DNA of 64,000 bases from Flavobacteria bacterium BAL38 (GTDB lineage: Bacteria > Bacteroidota > Bacteroidia > Flavobacteriales > Flavobacteriaceae), in contig AAXX01000001.1 in NCBI GenBank assembly GCA_000169355.1, positions 682,001 through 746,000 on the forward strand. The letters run 5' to 3'. Made by a program: the position numbers and the translations under genes. The notes beneath the pieces are model-generated. The model saw only the letters and a program-made list of their open reading frames with translations, was not told where the DNA came from and searched no databases. Shown here piece by piece: positions 57,246-64,000 of the stretch; position 1 is the stretch's first letter, and every line of letters starts with the position of its first letter.

Positions 57246-58073
57246 TTATTGTTTACTCTTTTCATATTCGCCCAAAACCTTGAAATGTGTCGTCATGATT
57301 TCCATTACTTTTTTCGCTTTTTCAAAATGTTTGTATTTTTCAAAAACCACATCCACAAAAAAGGCATAAGTAAAAGGCGTTTCAATTATCGGAAGCGATT
57401 GAATTTTCGTGAGATTCAACTTGCAATTATTCAACACATTTAGAACCGTTGCCAATGAACCCGGCGTATCATCTAATTCAAATTTTATCGAAGCTTTATT
57501 AATGAGTTCTTTCGGAATTTCTTTATTGGATGCTTTTAAAACCACAAAGCGTGTTTTATTACTTTTTACAGTGTGAATTCCGTCGGCAATAATTTCTAAA
57601 TTATAAATTTCGGAAGCAACTGGCCCTGCTAAAGCTCCAATTCCTTTTAATTGATTTTCCTGAATCCGTTTTGCTGTTATTGCTGTATCAGAACTTTCTA
57701 CCAATTTAATATGTGGATATTGACTAAAAAAATTGGCACATTGCAACAAAGCAATCGGATGCGAATGCACTTCTTTTATATCTTCAATTTTTTGACCTGA
57801 TAATACCATCAAATTCATGTGAATATCCAAAAAATATTCACCAATAATGTGCAAATCATTCGAATCTATTAATGCATAATTTGGCAAAATTGAACCCGCA
57901 ATAGAATTTTCTAACGCCATTATTGCTTTATACGATTGATTGGCTTTTAAACTGTTGGCAACATCTCTAAATGACACACATTCATCCAAATCAATTGCAT
58001 CACCAAAATAATGATGAGCCACTTGGTGATGAAACGACCCTTGAATTCCCTGAATTGCGACTTTAATATTCAT
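57246..58073 (-). CDS. pheA: Prephenate dehydratase
   Basis: Converts prephenate to phenylpyruvate in phenylalanine synthesis. 275 residues: PDT domain with IQGIQGSFHHQVA, ALENSIAGSI and the catalytic-region SNKTRFVVL, then an ACT domain (about 190-270, KFELDDTPGSLATVLNVLNNCKLNLTKIQSLPI) for phenylalanine feedback. First gene of an operon with DAHP synthase-chorismate mutase. Confidence 0.95.
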   Translation of the reverse strand: MNIKVAIQGIQGSFHHQVAHHYFGDAIDLDECVSFRDVANSLKANQSYKAIMALENSIAGSILPNYALIDSNDLHIIGEYFLDIHMNLMVLSGQKIEDIKEVHSHPIALLQCANFFSQYPHIKLVESSDTAITAKRIQENQLKGIGALAGPVASEIYNLEIIADGIHTVKSNKTRFVVLKASNKEIPKELINKASIKFELDDTPGSLATVLNVLNNCKLNLTKIQSLPIIETPFTYAFFVDVVFEKYKHFEKAKKVMEIMTTHFKVLGEYEKSKQ

Positions 58074-58183
58074 ATGCTTAAATTCTATTTTTTTGCGATA
58101 ACATATAGTATCGTCTTTTTATTTATAGGTGTTAGCTTTGGCAAACTTTTTTAGTTGCGATTTCATAATTATGAGCAAAAAAA

Positions 58184-58205
58184 AATCCCGACTTGCATCG
58201 GGATT
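58184..58205 (-). terminator. Orphan minus-strand terminator
   Basis: Eight-base stem, six-base loop, nine T on the minus strand. It implies a short transcript starting between it and gldA, or a relic of a lost gene. Confidence 0.6.
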
Positions 58206-58384
58206 GTATGTTTATAAAATAAATTTCTTTGATTTATATAATAGCACAACAATCCCTCAACTGTCTCCAGAAGAAATAAAAAGAATTGTTATAAAAAAAT
58301 GTGCTATTAGTAAGCATTGTTATTTTGCTATTTGTTTGGCTAAAGTAATAAAAAAATTCAAACGAAAATACTTTTTTAAATAAA

Positions 58385-58414
58385 TTTGAGTTCTTTTAAA
58401 AAAAGTTACTTTTG
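58385..58414 (+). promoter_or_regulatory. gldA promoter
   Basis: TTTG (58385-58388), 18 bases, TACTTTTG (58407-58414), an exact consensus just before the gldA ATG. Confidence 0.75.
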
Positions 58415-58431
58415 CTAAAATTTATAGCTAT

Positions 58432-59334
58432 ATGTCAATAGAAGTTAAAAATATTTCAAAAAATTACGGAGAACAAAAAGCGTTAGACAACATTAGTTTT
58501 TCTGTTAAAAAAGGAGAAATTGTGGGATTTTTAGGTCCAAATGGAGCTGGAAAATCGACATTAATGAAAATTTTAACTACTTATTTAACCGCAGATGAAG
58601 GAACAGCCGCTGTAAACGAACACGATGTAACTTCGGCACAAAAAGAAGTACAAAAATCGGTTGGATATTTACCAGAACACAATCCTTTGTATTTGGATTT
58701 ATATGTTAGAGAATATTTGGCTTTCAATGCCGATTTGCATAAAGTTGCGAAATCGAGAATTGATGAAGTGATTACTTTAACAGGATTAACACCTGAAAGC
58801 CATAAGAAGATTGGTGAACTTTCTAAAGGATATCGCCAACGTGTTGGATTAGCAACTGCCTTATTACATAATCCTGAAGTTTTTATTTTAGATGAACCAA
58901 CTACAGGTTTAGACCCTAATCAATTAGTTGAAATTCGCGACTTGATTAAAAACATTGGAAAAGACAAAACCGTTTTTCTTTCTACTCACATTATGCAAGA
59001 AGTAGAAGCTATTTGCGATCGAATTATTATTATTGACAAAGGAAAGATTGTAACCGACAAAAAATTAAACAACTTAGTTGCTGAAGATCCAGAACAAGTT
59101 ATTGAAGTAGAATTTGATAAAAAAGTTGATGAAAATATTTTTAGTTCTCTTTCAAATTTAAAATCAGCAAAAAACACTCACGATTTAGTTTGGGAACTTA
59201 CTTTTACTGCAGCAACTGATATGCGTCCCGTTTTATTTGACTTTGCTCAAGCAAACCAATTAAGAACTTTACAAATTGTATTAAAAAGTAAAAACTTAGA
59301 GCAGATTTTTAGAGAAAAAACAGGGAAAAAGTAA
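58432..59334 (+). CDS. gldA: Gliding-motility ABC transporter ATPase GldA
   Basis: ATP-hydrolysing subunit of the GldAFG transporter. 300 residues: Walker A GPNGAGKS (35-42), ABC signature LSKGYRQRVGLA, Walker B VFILDEPTTGLDP, H-loop STHIMQEVEAICDR, and a C-terminal domain (about 215-300) typical of GldA. The permease genes gldFG are at 8016-10423. It is transcribed alone from its own promoter. Confidence 0.95.
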   Translation: MSIEVKNISKNYGEQKALDNISFSVKKGEIVGFLGPNGAGKSTLMKILTTYLTADEGTAAVNEHDVTSAQKEVQKSVGYLPEHNPLYLDLYVREYLAFNADLHKVAKSRIDEVITLTGLTPESHKKIGELSKGYRQRVGLATALLHNPEVFILDEPTTGLDPNQLVEIRDLIKNIGKDKTVFLSTHIMQEVEAICDRIIIIDKGKIVTDKKLNNLVAEDPEQVIEVEFDKKVDENIFSSLSNLKSAKNTHDLVWELTFTAATDMRPVLFDFAQANQLRTLQIVLKSKNLEQIFREKTGKK

Positions 59335-59349
59335 ATCACATAATACGCA

Positions 59350-59389
59350 ATAAAAAAATCTCCTTACAAATAAACCTTGTAAGGAGATT
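59350..59389. terminator. Bidirectional terminator between gldA and the TPR gene
   Basis: AATCTCCTTACAA / TTGTAAGGAGATT (59357-59369, 59377-59389). The minus-strand side is followed by seven T, so it serves the TPR gene best and probably gldA as well. Confidence 0.85.
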
Positions 59390-59414
59390 CCAAAAAAGCA
59401 TTGGCTAAAAAATA

Positions 59415-59804
59415 TTAATTTAACGTTGCCAAATACTTATTTCTAAGTTTAAAATAATCATCATATAAAACAGAAAGCGCATATGAAGATAATTTTTCAT
59501 CTAAAATAGAACTATAAATAAAATCTTCTTCTGTAAAACCAGATTTTACAATAGCAGCTTTAATATTATTTACAGCTTCTTTTTTATTGCCTTGATAGAA
59601 ATAACAATTTGCTACTTCTATGTATACATCTTTTAAGTTTTCACCTTTAGACAATTTGATATAACTTTCATATACCTTTATTGCTTCAGTGTAATCTTTT
59701 TTCTCAGTTAATGCTCTAGCTTTAATTAAAACAGAGTCTAATTCACCTGCAAATCCAATTTGGGTTGCAAGCACTATTACGAAAGTGAATATAAAATTTT
59801 TCAT
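59415..59804 (-). CDS. Small exported TPR-like protein
   Basis: 129 residues: signal peptide MKNFIFTFVIVLATQIGFA, then about two TPR-like helix pairs (ALTEKKDYTEAIKVYESYIKLS and DVYIEVANCYFYQGNKKEAVNNIKAAI). Such short TPR proteins act as binding scaffolds; the partner is unknown. Monocistronic with a strong terminator. Confidence 0.72.
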   Translation of the reverse strand: MKNFIFTFVIVLATQIGFAGELDSVLIKARALTEKKDYTEAIKVYESYIKLSKGENLKDVYIEVANCYFYQGNKKEAVNNIKAAIVKSGFTEEDFIYSSILDEKLSSYALSVLYDDYFKLRNKYLATLN

Positions 59805-59921
59805 AATAACTTGATTTTTATTTCTATGAAGTTACGAAATAAAAATTACACCTACAAGCTTTTATTAAAAAAACATTAAAAACCCTCTATTTATCAGCCT
59901 TTTAAAAGAACGAAAAAATGG

Positions 59922-60878
59922 TTAAAATATATCTTTTGCAATAGTTTTTATATTTTCAGCCTTACCCATTGAATAATAATGTAAAACGGGAATACCTGCC
60001 GCAACTAATTCTTTACTTTGTTGTGTACACCATTCTATTCCAATTTGTTTCACTGCATCATTATCTTTAGCTTTTACAACCGCCATTATCAAATCATCGG
60101 GTAATTCAATACTAAAACGATGTGGAATTAAATTCAATTGTTTCTTTGTTGCGATAGGTTTTAATCCTGGAATAATAGGCACTGTAATTCCGGCGGCTCT
60201 GCATTTTTTAACAAAATCGAAGAATTTTTTATTATCAAAAAACATTTGGGTTATAATATAATCAGCTCCGTTTTTTATTTTTTGTTTTACAAAATGAATG
60301 TCGCTATCTAAACTTGGTGCTTCCATGTGTTTTTCTGGATAACCTGCAACTCCGATGCAAAAATCGGTTTTTGTTGAATTCTGCAAATCTTCGTCTAGAT
60401 AAATCCCTTTGTTCAAATTGCTGATTTGTGTTACTAATTCCGAAGCATAAGCATGACCTTCTTTTTCAGGTTTGAAGTATATTTCGCTTTTAACTGCATC
60501 ACCACGAAGTGCTACGACATTATCAATTCCCAAGAAATCCAAATCAATTAATAAATTCTCTGTATCTTCTTTGGTAAATCCTCCACACAAAATATGTGGA
60601 ATGGCGTCAACTTGATATTTATTCTGAATTCCGGCACAAATTCCAACCGTTCCCGGGCGTTTTTTAACTACTTTTTTCTGAAGTAAGCCGTTTTCTAATT
60701 CTTTGAATTCATATTCCTCACGATGATAGGTTACATCAATAAAGGGCGGGTTGAATTCCATTAACGGATCAATGCTATCAAAAATAGATTGAATATTTTG
60801 TCCTTTTAACGGTGGTAAAATTTCGAAGGAGAACAAAGGTTTTCCGTTAGCGTTTTGTATATGTTCAGTTACTTTCAT
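59922..60878 (-). CDS. metF: 5,10-methylenetetrahydrofolate reductase
   Basis: FAD enzyme reducing methylene-THF to 5-methyl-THF, the methyl donor used by MetH encoded just upstream. 318 residues as a TIM barrel: FSFEILPPLKGQNIQSIF, PPFIDVTYHREEYEF, ILCGGFTKEDTENLLIDLDFLGIDNVVALRGD, and IITQMFFDNKKFFDF. It is downstream of metH on the same strand; the 108-bp gap is bounded by repeat arms (60880-60908 and 60970-61001). Confidence 0.95.
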   Translation of the reverse strand: MKVTEHIQNANGKPLFSFEILPPLKGQNIQSIFDSIDPLMEFNPPFIDVTYHREEYEFKELENGLLQKKVVKKRPGTVGICAGIQNKYQVDAIPHILCGGFTKEDTENLLIDLDFLGIDNVVALRGDAVKSEIYFKPEKEGHAYASELVTQISNLNKGIYLDEDLQNSTKTDFCIGVAGYPEKHMEAPSLDSDIHFVKQKIKNGADYIITQMFFDNKKFFDFVKKCRAAGITVPIIPGLKPIATKKQLNLIPHRFSIELPDDLIMAVVKAKDNDAVKQIGIEWCTQQSKELVAAGIPVLHYYSMGKAENIKTIAKDIF

Positions 60879-60879
60879 G

Positions 60880-61001
60880 AGCCTCCCCCGGCCCCTCCAA
60901 AAGAGGGGTGACTGAAGTGGGTAATCAGTTTTTTAAAAATTAATTTTTCTTATTTTACGATTTTGGGTTCCTCCCCTTTGGGGAGGTTAGGTGGGGCTTA
61001 A
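60880..61001. repeat. Inverted-repeat pair in the metH-metF spacer (gene-less relative of the DUF559 element)
   Basis: Arm 1 (60880-60908) starts AGCCTCCCCCGGCCCCTCC and arm 2 (complement of 60970-61001) starts AGCCCCACCTAACCTCCCC. Both go on to an A run inside a CCTCC-AAA-GGGG palindrome. The arms face each other and enclose about 60 bp of AT-rich DNA. The composition and AGCC...CCCC...GGGG order recall the terminal repeats of the element inside metH. Arm 2 supplies the last codons and stop of metH. Confidence 0.65.
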
Positions 61002-64000
61002 ATTGGGTGATAGCCATTTTTCGGCTTGTTCAACACTACTATTTCTTCTTTTGGCGTAATCTTCTAATTGGTCTTTCTTAATTTTTCCTAAACCAAAATA
61101 TTTACTTTCTGGATTGGCAAAATAATAACCTGAAACCGATGATGCTGGCCACATTGCCATACTTTCCGTTAGTTTTACGCCTATTTCTTGTTCTACATTT
61201 AATAATTTCCAAATTGTTGGTTTTTCCAAATGGTCAGGACAAGCGGGATAACCCGGCGCGGGACGAATACCTTTATATTGTTCTTTAATTAAATCCTCAT
61301 TTGACAAAACCTCTTCAGAAGCGTAGCCCCAAATTTCTTTTCGCACTTTTAAATGCAAGTATTCTGCAAAAGCTTCTGCTAATCTATCTCCCAAAGCTTT
61401 TACCAAAATCGAATTATAATCGTCCAATTGTTTTTCGAATGCCGAAGCTTTTTCATCCACTCCAAAACCAGTTGATACACAGAAACATCCAATATAATCT
61501 TGTTTACCAATTTCTTTTGGAGCAATAAAATCTGCCAATGCGATATTTGGAGCTCCAGCCGTTTTTTGTGATTGTTGTCTTAAACTCAGAAACTTCTCGA
61601 CTCCGCTCGAAGTGACAAGTTCTATATCATCATGATTAATTGTATTCGCTGGAAAAATTCCTAAAATTCCTTTGGCAGAAAACCACTTTTCGGAAACAAT
61701 TTGAGAAAGCATTTTTTGAGCATCTTCAAATAAATGAGTCGCTTGTTCACCTACAATTTCATCGGTCAAAATCGCTGGATATTTTCCATACAGTTCCCAC
61801 GATTGGAAAAATGGTGTCCAATCGATGAAATCTACTAATTCTGAAAGTTCTACTTCAACAGTTTTAGTTCCAATGAAATTGGGTTTTACTGGTTCGAACT
61901 TATTCCAATCGATTTTGAATTTATTTTTACGCGCTTCATCAATCGATAAGAAATTTTTCTCTCGACTTCTGTTCAAATATCCTTCACGAAGCGTGTCATA
62001 TTCTTCACGAAGTAATTTTGCATAAGTAACTTTTGTATCGGGTTGTAATAAATTGGTCGCCACAGTTACCGCACGAGAAGCATCGTTAACATGAACCACC
62101 GTTTCTTTATATTCTGGAGCAATTTTCACAGCAGTATGCGCACGCGAAGTTGTAGCACCGCCAATCATTACGGGGATTTTGATATTCAATTTATCCATTT
62201 CTTTGGCCAAATACACCATTTCATCCAACGAAGGCGTAATCAAACCACTCAAACCGATAATATCTACGTTTTCTTTAATAGCTGTTTCAATAATTTTTTC
62301 TGGTGGAACCATCACACCTAAATCAATAATTTCGAAATTATTACAGGCCAAAACTACTGAAACAATATTTTTACCAATATCATGCACATCGCCTTTTACA
62401 GTCGCCATAAGAATCTTACCAGCCCCCCCCGCCCCCGAAGGGGTAGCTACTGAAATTGCGGATAATTCCCTACTTATAGATTCAACTGTGCTAAATAAAT
62501 CCTTTAATACTTGATTATTTGAATATCGTTTAACTATAAAACCGTTCTGTTCTAACCATTCTGTTCTTAATTTATCGCGTTCAATTTGTTCTTTCAAATT
62601 ATGAATTGAACCATCAACTTCAATAACTAGTTTTTTTTCCAAACAAACAAAGTCCACAATATATTCACCAATAATATGTTGTCTCCTAAATTTATAACCA
62701 TCCAATCCTTTATTCGATAAAACATTCCAAAGCAATTTTTCTGCCTCAGTTGGTTTATTTCTCATTTCTTTTGCTTTCTCTTTTAAAGCTTTATAAAGCA
62801 TCGGACTTGCGGTATTCCACGATTGCTTTTTAGCTCCCCCTTCGGGGGTTGGGGGGCTAATATAAGGAAGGAGATAAGCCACCGCTTTTTTCATTACACG
62901 CGCCGATTTTACTACTTGTGGCAAGAACATTTTTCCTGAACCAAACAAATCACCCACCACATTCATTCCGGCCATCAAATTGATTTCGATAACTTCGATT
63001 GGTTTTTTAGCTAACTGACGTGCTTCTTCAATATCAATTTCGATAAATTCGTCGATTCCTTTTACTAACGAATGCGTTAATCGCTCTTGAACCGAACCAT
63101 TTCGCCATTCGGCAATCGCTTTTTCATTTGATTTTACATCACCTTTGAAGCTTTCGGCTAAATCTAGCAAACGTTCTGTAGCATCTTCTCTTCTATTTAA
63201 CAAAACATCTTCGACATGTTCCAACAAAACAGGATCAATTTCGTCATAAATTTCCAACATTTCAGGATTCACAATTCCCATTGTCATTCCGTTTTGGATG
63301 GCATGGTACAAGAACGCCGAATGCATGGCTTCCCTAACTTTATCGTTTCCACGGAAAGAAAAAGACACGTTACTCACGCCACCAGAAATATTCGCATACG
63401 GAAGATTTTCTCGAATCCATTTGGTTGCTCGGAAGAAATCTAACGCATTTAATTTATGCTCTTCCATTCCGGTAGCCACTGGGAAAATATTGGGGTCGAA
63501 AATGATATCTTCAGCAGGAAAACCAACTTGGTTAACTAAAATATCGTAACTTCTTTTACAGATTTCGATACGTCTTTCATACGTATCCGCTTGACCATTT
63601 TCGTCAAAAGCCATTACGATTACTGCAGCTCCATATCGTTTGATTAATTTGGCATGATGAATAAAAGTAGCTTCTCCTTCTTTTAGAGAAATTGAATTCA
63701 CAACTCCTTTCCCTTGAATCACTTTTAAACCCGCTTCAATAATTTCCCATTTTGAAGAATCAATCATAACAGGAACTCGGGCAATATCGGGTTCGGCTGC
63801 GATTAGATTTAGGAACTTAGTCATGGCATAAACACCGTCCAACATTCCTTCATCCATGTTGACATCGATGATTTGCGCACCACCTTCTACTTGTTCACGC
63901 GCAACCGAAAGCGCTTCATTGTATTTTTCTTCTTTAATTAATCGAAGAAATTTTCTAGAACCTGTAACGTTTGTTCGTTCTCCAACATTAACAAAATTGG
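60987..64000 (-). CDS. metH: Cobalamin-dependent methionine synthase, 5' end outside window, with in-frame DUF559 insertion
   Basis: Methylates homocysteine from methyl-THF through cobalamin. The frame runs to the window edge (1003 codons visible); the first residues seen, [17 protein letters not shown], begin the pterin-binding domain. The ATG at 63857 is internal. Order: pterin domain (visible 1-285), helical cobalamin cap (to AYLLPYI, visible 380), a 146-residue insertion (381-526), the Rossmann cobalamin domain with DVHDIG (H codon 62382-62384), and the activation domain with [12 protein letters not shown]. The final SPT and stop come from a repeat. TSSGVEKF (61593-61618) is another in-frame repeat. 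Whether a homocysteine-binding domain precedes is not visible; in Bacteroidetes it may be a separate gene. Confidence 0.93.
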   Translation of the reverse strand, partial: NFVNVGERTNVTGSRKFLRLIKEEKYNEALSVAREQVEGGAQIIDVNMDEGMLDGVYAMTKFLNLIAAEPDIARVPVMIDSSKWEIIEAGLKVIQGKGVVNSISLKEGEATFIHHAKLIKRYGAAVIVMAFDENGQADTYERRIEICKRSYDILVNQVGFPAEDIIFDPNIFPVATGMEEHKLNALDFFRATKWIRENLPYANISGGVSNVSFSFRGNDKVREAMHSAFLYHAIQNGMTMGIVNPEMLEIYDEIDPVLLEHVEDVLLNRREDATERLLDLAESFKGDVKSNEKAIAEWRNGSVQERLTHSLVKGIDEFIEIDIEEARQLAKKPIEVIEINLMAGMNVVGDLFGSGKMFLPQVVKSARVMKKAVAYLLPYISPPTPEGGAKKQSWNTASPMLYKALKEKAKEMRNKPTEAEKLLWNVLSNKGLDGYKFRRQHIIGEYIVDFVCLEKKLVIEVDGSIHNLKEQIERDKLRTEWLEQNGFIVKRYSNNQVLKDLFSTVESISRELSAISVATPSGAGGAGKILMATVKGDVHDIGKNIVSVVLACNNFEIIDLGVMVPPEKIIETAIKENVDIIGLSGLITPSLDEMVYLAKEMDKLNIKIPVMIGGATTSRAHTAVKIAPEYKETVVHVNDASRAVTVATNLLQPDTKVTYAKLLREEYDTLREGYLNRSREKNFLSIDEARKNKFKIDWNKFEPVKPNFIGTKTVEVELSELVDFIDWTPFFQSWELYGKYPAILTDEIVGEQATHLFEDAQKMLSQIVSEKWFSAKGILGIFPANTINHDDIELVTSSGVEKFLSLRQQSQKTAGAPNIALADFIAPKEIGKQDYIGCFCVSTGFGVDEKASAFEKQLDDYNSILVKALGDRLAEAFAEYLHLKVRKEIWGYASEEVLSNEDLIKEQYKGIRPAPGYPACPDHLEKPTIWKLLNVEQEIGVKLTESMAMWPASSVSGYYFANPESKYFGLGKIKKDQLEDYAKRRNSSVEQAEKWLSPNLSPT
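61593..61618. repeat. CTTCGAC-type dispersed repeat inside metH
   Basis: Reads CTCGACTCCGCTCGAAGTGAC on the plus strand (minus the first bases) and encodes VTSSGVEKF in MetH. Related units: 12300-12322, 25535-25557, 27642-27665, 29763-29785, 48529-48550 and 55386-55406. Confidence 0.75.
62421..62448 (-). repeat. Inverted repeat, metH 3' side of the DUF559 element
   Basis: Plus strand AGCC, a C run, G, CCCCCGAAGGGG, TAGCT. It encodes ATPSGAGGA in MetH. Confidence 0.85.
62832..62858 (-). repeat. Inverted repeat, metH 5' side of the DUF559 element
   Basis: Complement of the arm at 62421-62448 with three differences and one gap. It encodes SPPTPEGGA in MetH. The central CCCCCTTCGGGGG is itself a strong hairpin. 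Confidence 0.85.

Larger units (their letters stand above)
58074..58431. other. Spacer between divergent pheA and gldA with an orphan terminator
   Basis: A hairpin AATCCCGA / TCGGGATT (58184-58205) is followed on the minus strand by nine T, i.e. a strong minus-strand terminator with no recognised minus-strand gene before it. A plus-strand frame from ATG 58171 to 58383 (70 codons, containing TIPQLSPEEIKRIVIKKCA) crosses the hairpin and is doubtful. The gldA promoter lies at the right end. Confidence 0.5.
62421..62858 (-). mobile_element. In-frame inverted-repeat element encoding a DUF559 endonuclease domain
   Basis: 438 bp, exactly 146 codons, bounded by inverted repeats 62421-62448 and 62832-62858 that match at about 24 of 28 positions by eye. 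The encoded segment (62470-62820) reads as DUF559, a Vsr-like PD-(D/E)xK nuclease family: [63 protein letters not shown]. The catalytic-type D of VDF and E/D of IEVDG are intact. Outside the repeats metH resumes without loss (AYLLPYI before, [11 protein letters not shown] after). Internal ATGs could also allow separate translation. No target duplication is obvious. Confidence 0.85.

Noticed and set aside
58171-58383. Possible 70-codon gene before gldA
   Set aside because: It crosses a terminator hairpin and has no promoter or family; kept only as an observation.
62421-62858. Intein inside MetH
   Set aside because: No N-terminal Cys/Ser block A, no HN-C/S/T end and no splicing blocks; the segment reads as DUF559 plus repeat-encoded linkers.
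62421-62858. Group I or II intron interrupting metH
   Set aside because: The segment is an uninterrupted frame in phase with metH and only 438 bp, with no intron core seen.

Overview
The window is chromosomal DNA of a member of the Flavobacteriaceae, most likely Flavobacterium or a close relative. The reasons are the AT-rich coding sequence, the gliding genes gldF, gldG and gldA, promoters of the Bacteroidetes type (TTG or TTTG, 17-21 bases, then TAnnTTTG), and the near absence of Shine-Dalgarno sequences. Several gene starts were chosen because a -7 box overlaps the longest possible start codon. Layout, left to right: an M42 peptidase and purC converge on an accessory island (1.26-4.1 kb) holding an HNH/NUMOD1 endonuclease gene and an intact IS3-family element with terminal repeats and an A AAA AAG frameshift site. 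Then come phoH, a SAM-hydroxide adenosyltransferase, gldFG, dnaN and mnmE; a sulfide-detoxification locus (14.4-18.6 kb: SQR, Crp/Fnr regulator, TauE-type permease, CstB-like persulfide dioxygenase-rhodanese) with a shared candidate operator; and a complete rRNA operon on the minus strand (16S, tRNA-Ile, tRNA-Ala, 23S, 5S) with three candidate tandem promoters. The second half is mostly housekeeping: a LolE-like permease, NamZ muramidase, queE and queA, a HerA/DUF853 ATPase, a DUF2339/DUF3999 membrane pair, kmo and kynU, a light-repair cluster (flavin reductase, frameshifted DUF2256, CRY-DASH, FeS-BCP photolyase), shikimate and phenylalanine genes (aroA, DAHP synthase-chorismate mutase, pheA), two DUF3857 proteins, dtd, rsgA, gldA, metF and a 5'-incomplete metH. 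The most remarkable structure is in metH. A 438-bp (146-codon) segment bounded by 27-28-bp inverted repeats is inserted in frame between the cobalamin cap subdomain and the DVHDIG cobalamin-binding domain, and it encodes an apparently intact DUF559 (Vsr/PD-(D/E)xK-like) endonuclease domain. A related inverted-repeat pair without a gene lies in the metH-metF spacer and supplies the metH stop codon. More broadly, several small repeat families (CTTCGAC-NNN-GCTCAG type, GGATG-type and GAGTTG-type microrepeats) occur both in spacers and in frame inside mnmE, namZ, a methyltransferase gene, aroA and metH. This genome seems to tolerate repeat invasion of protein-coding loops. Everything here is from reading the sequence and recalled family knowledge; no database search was run.
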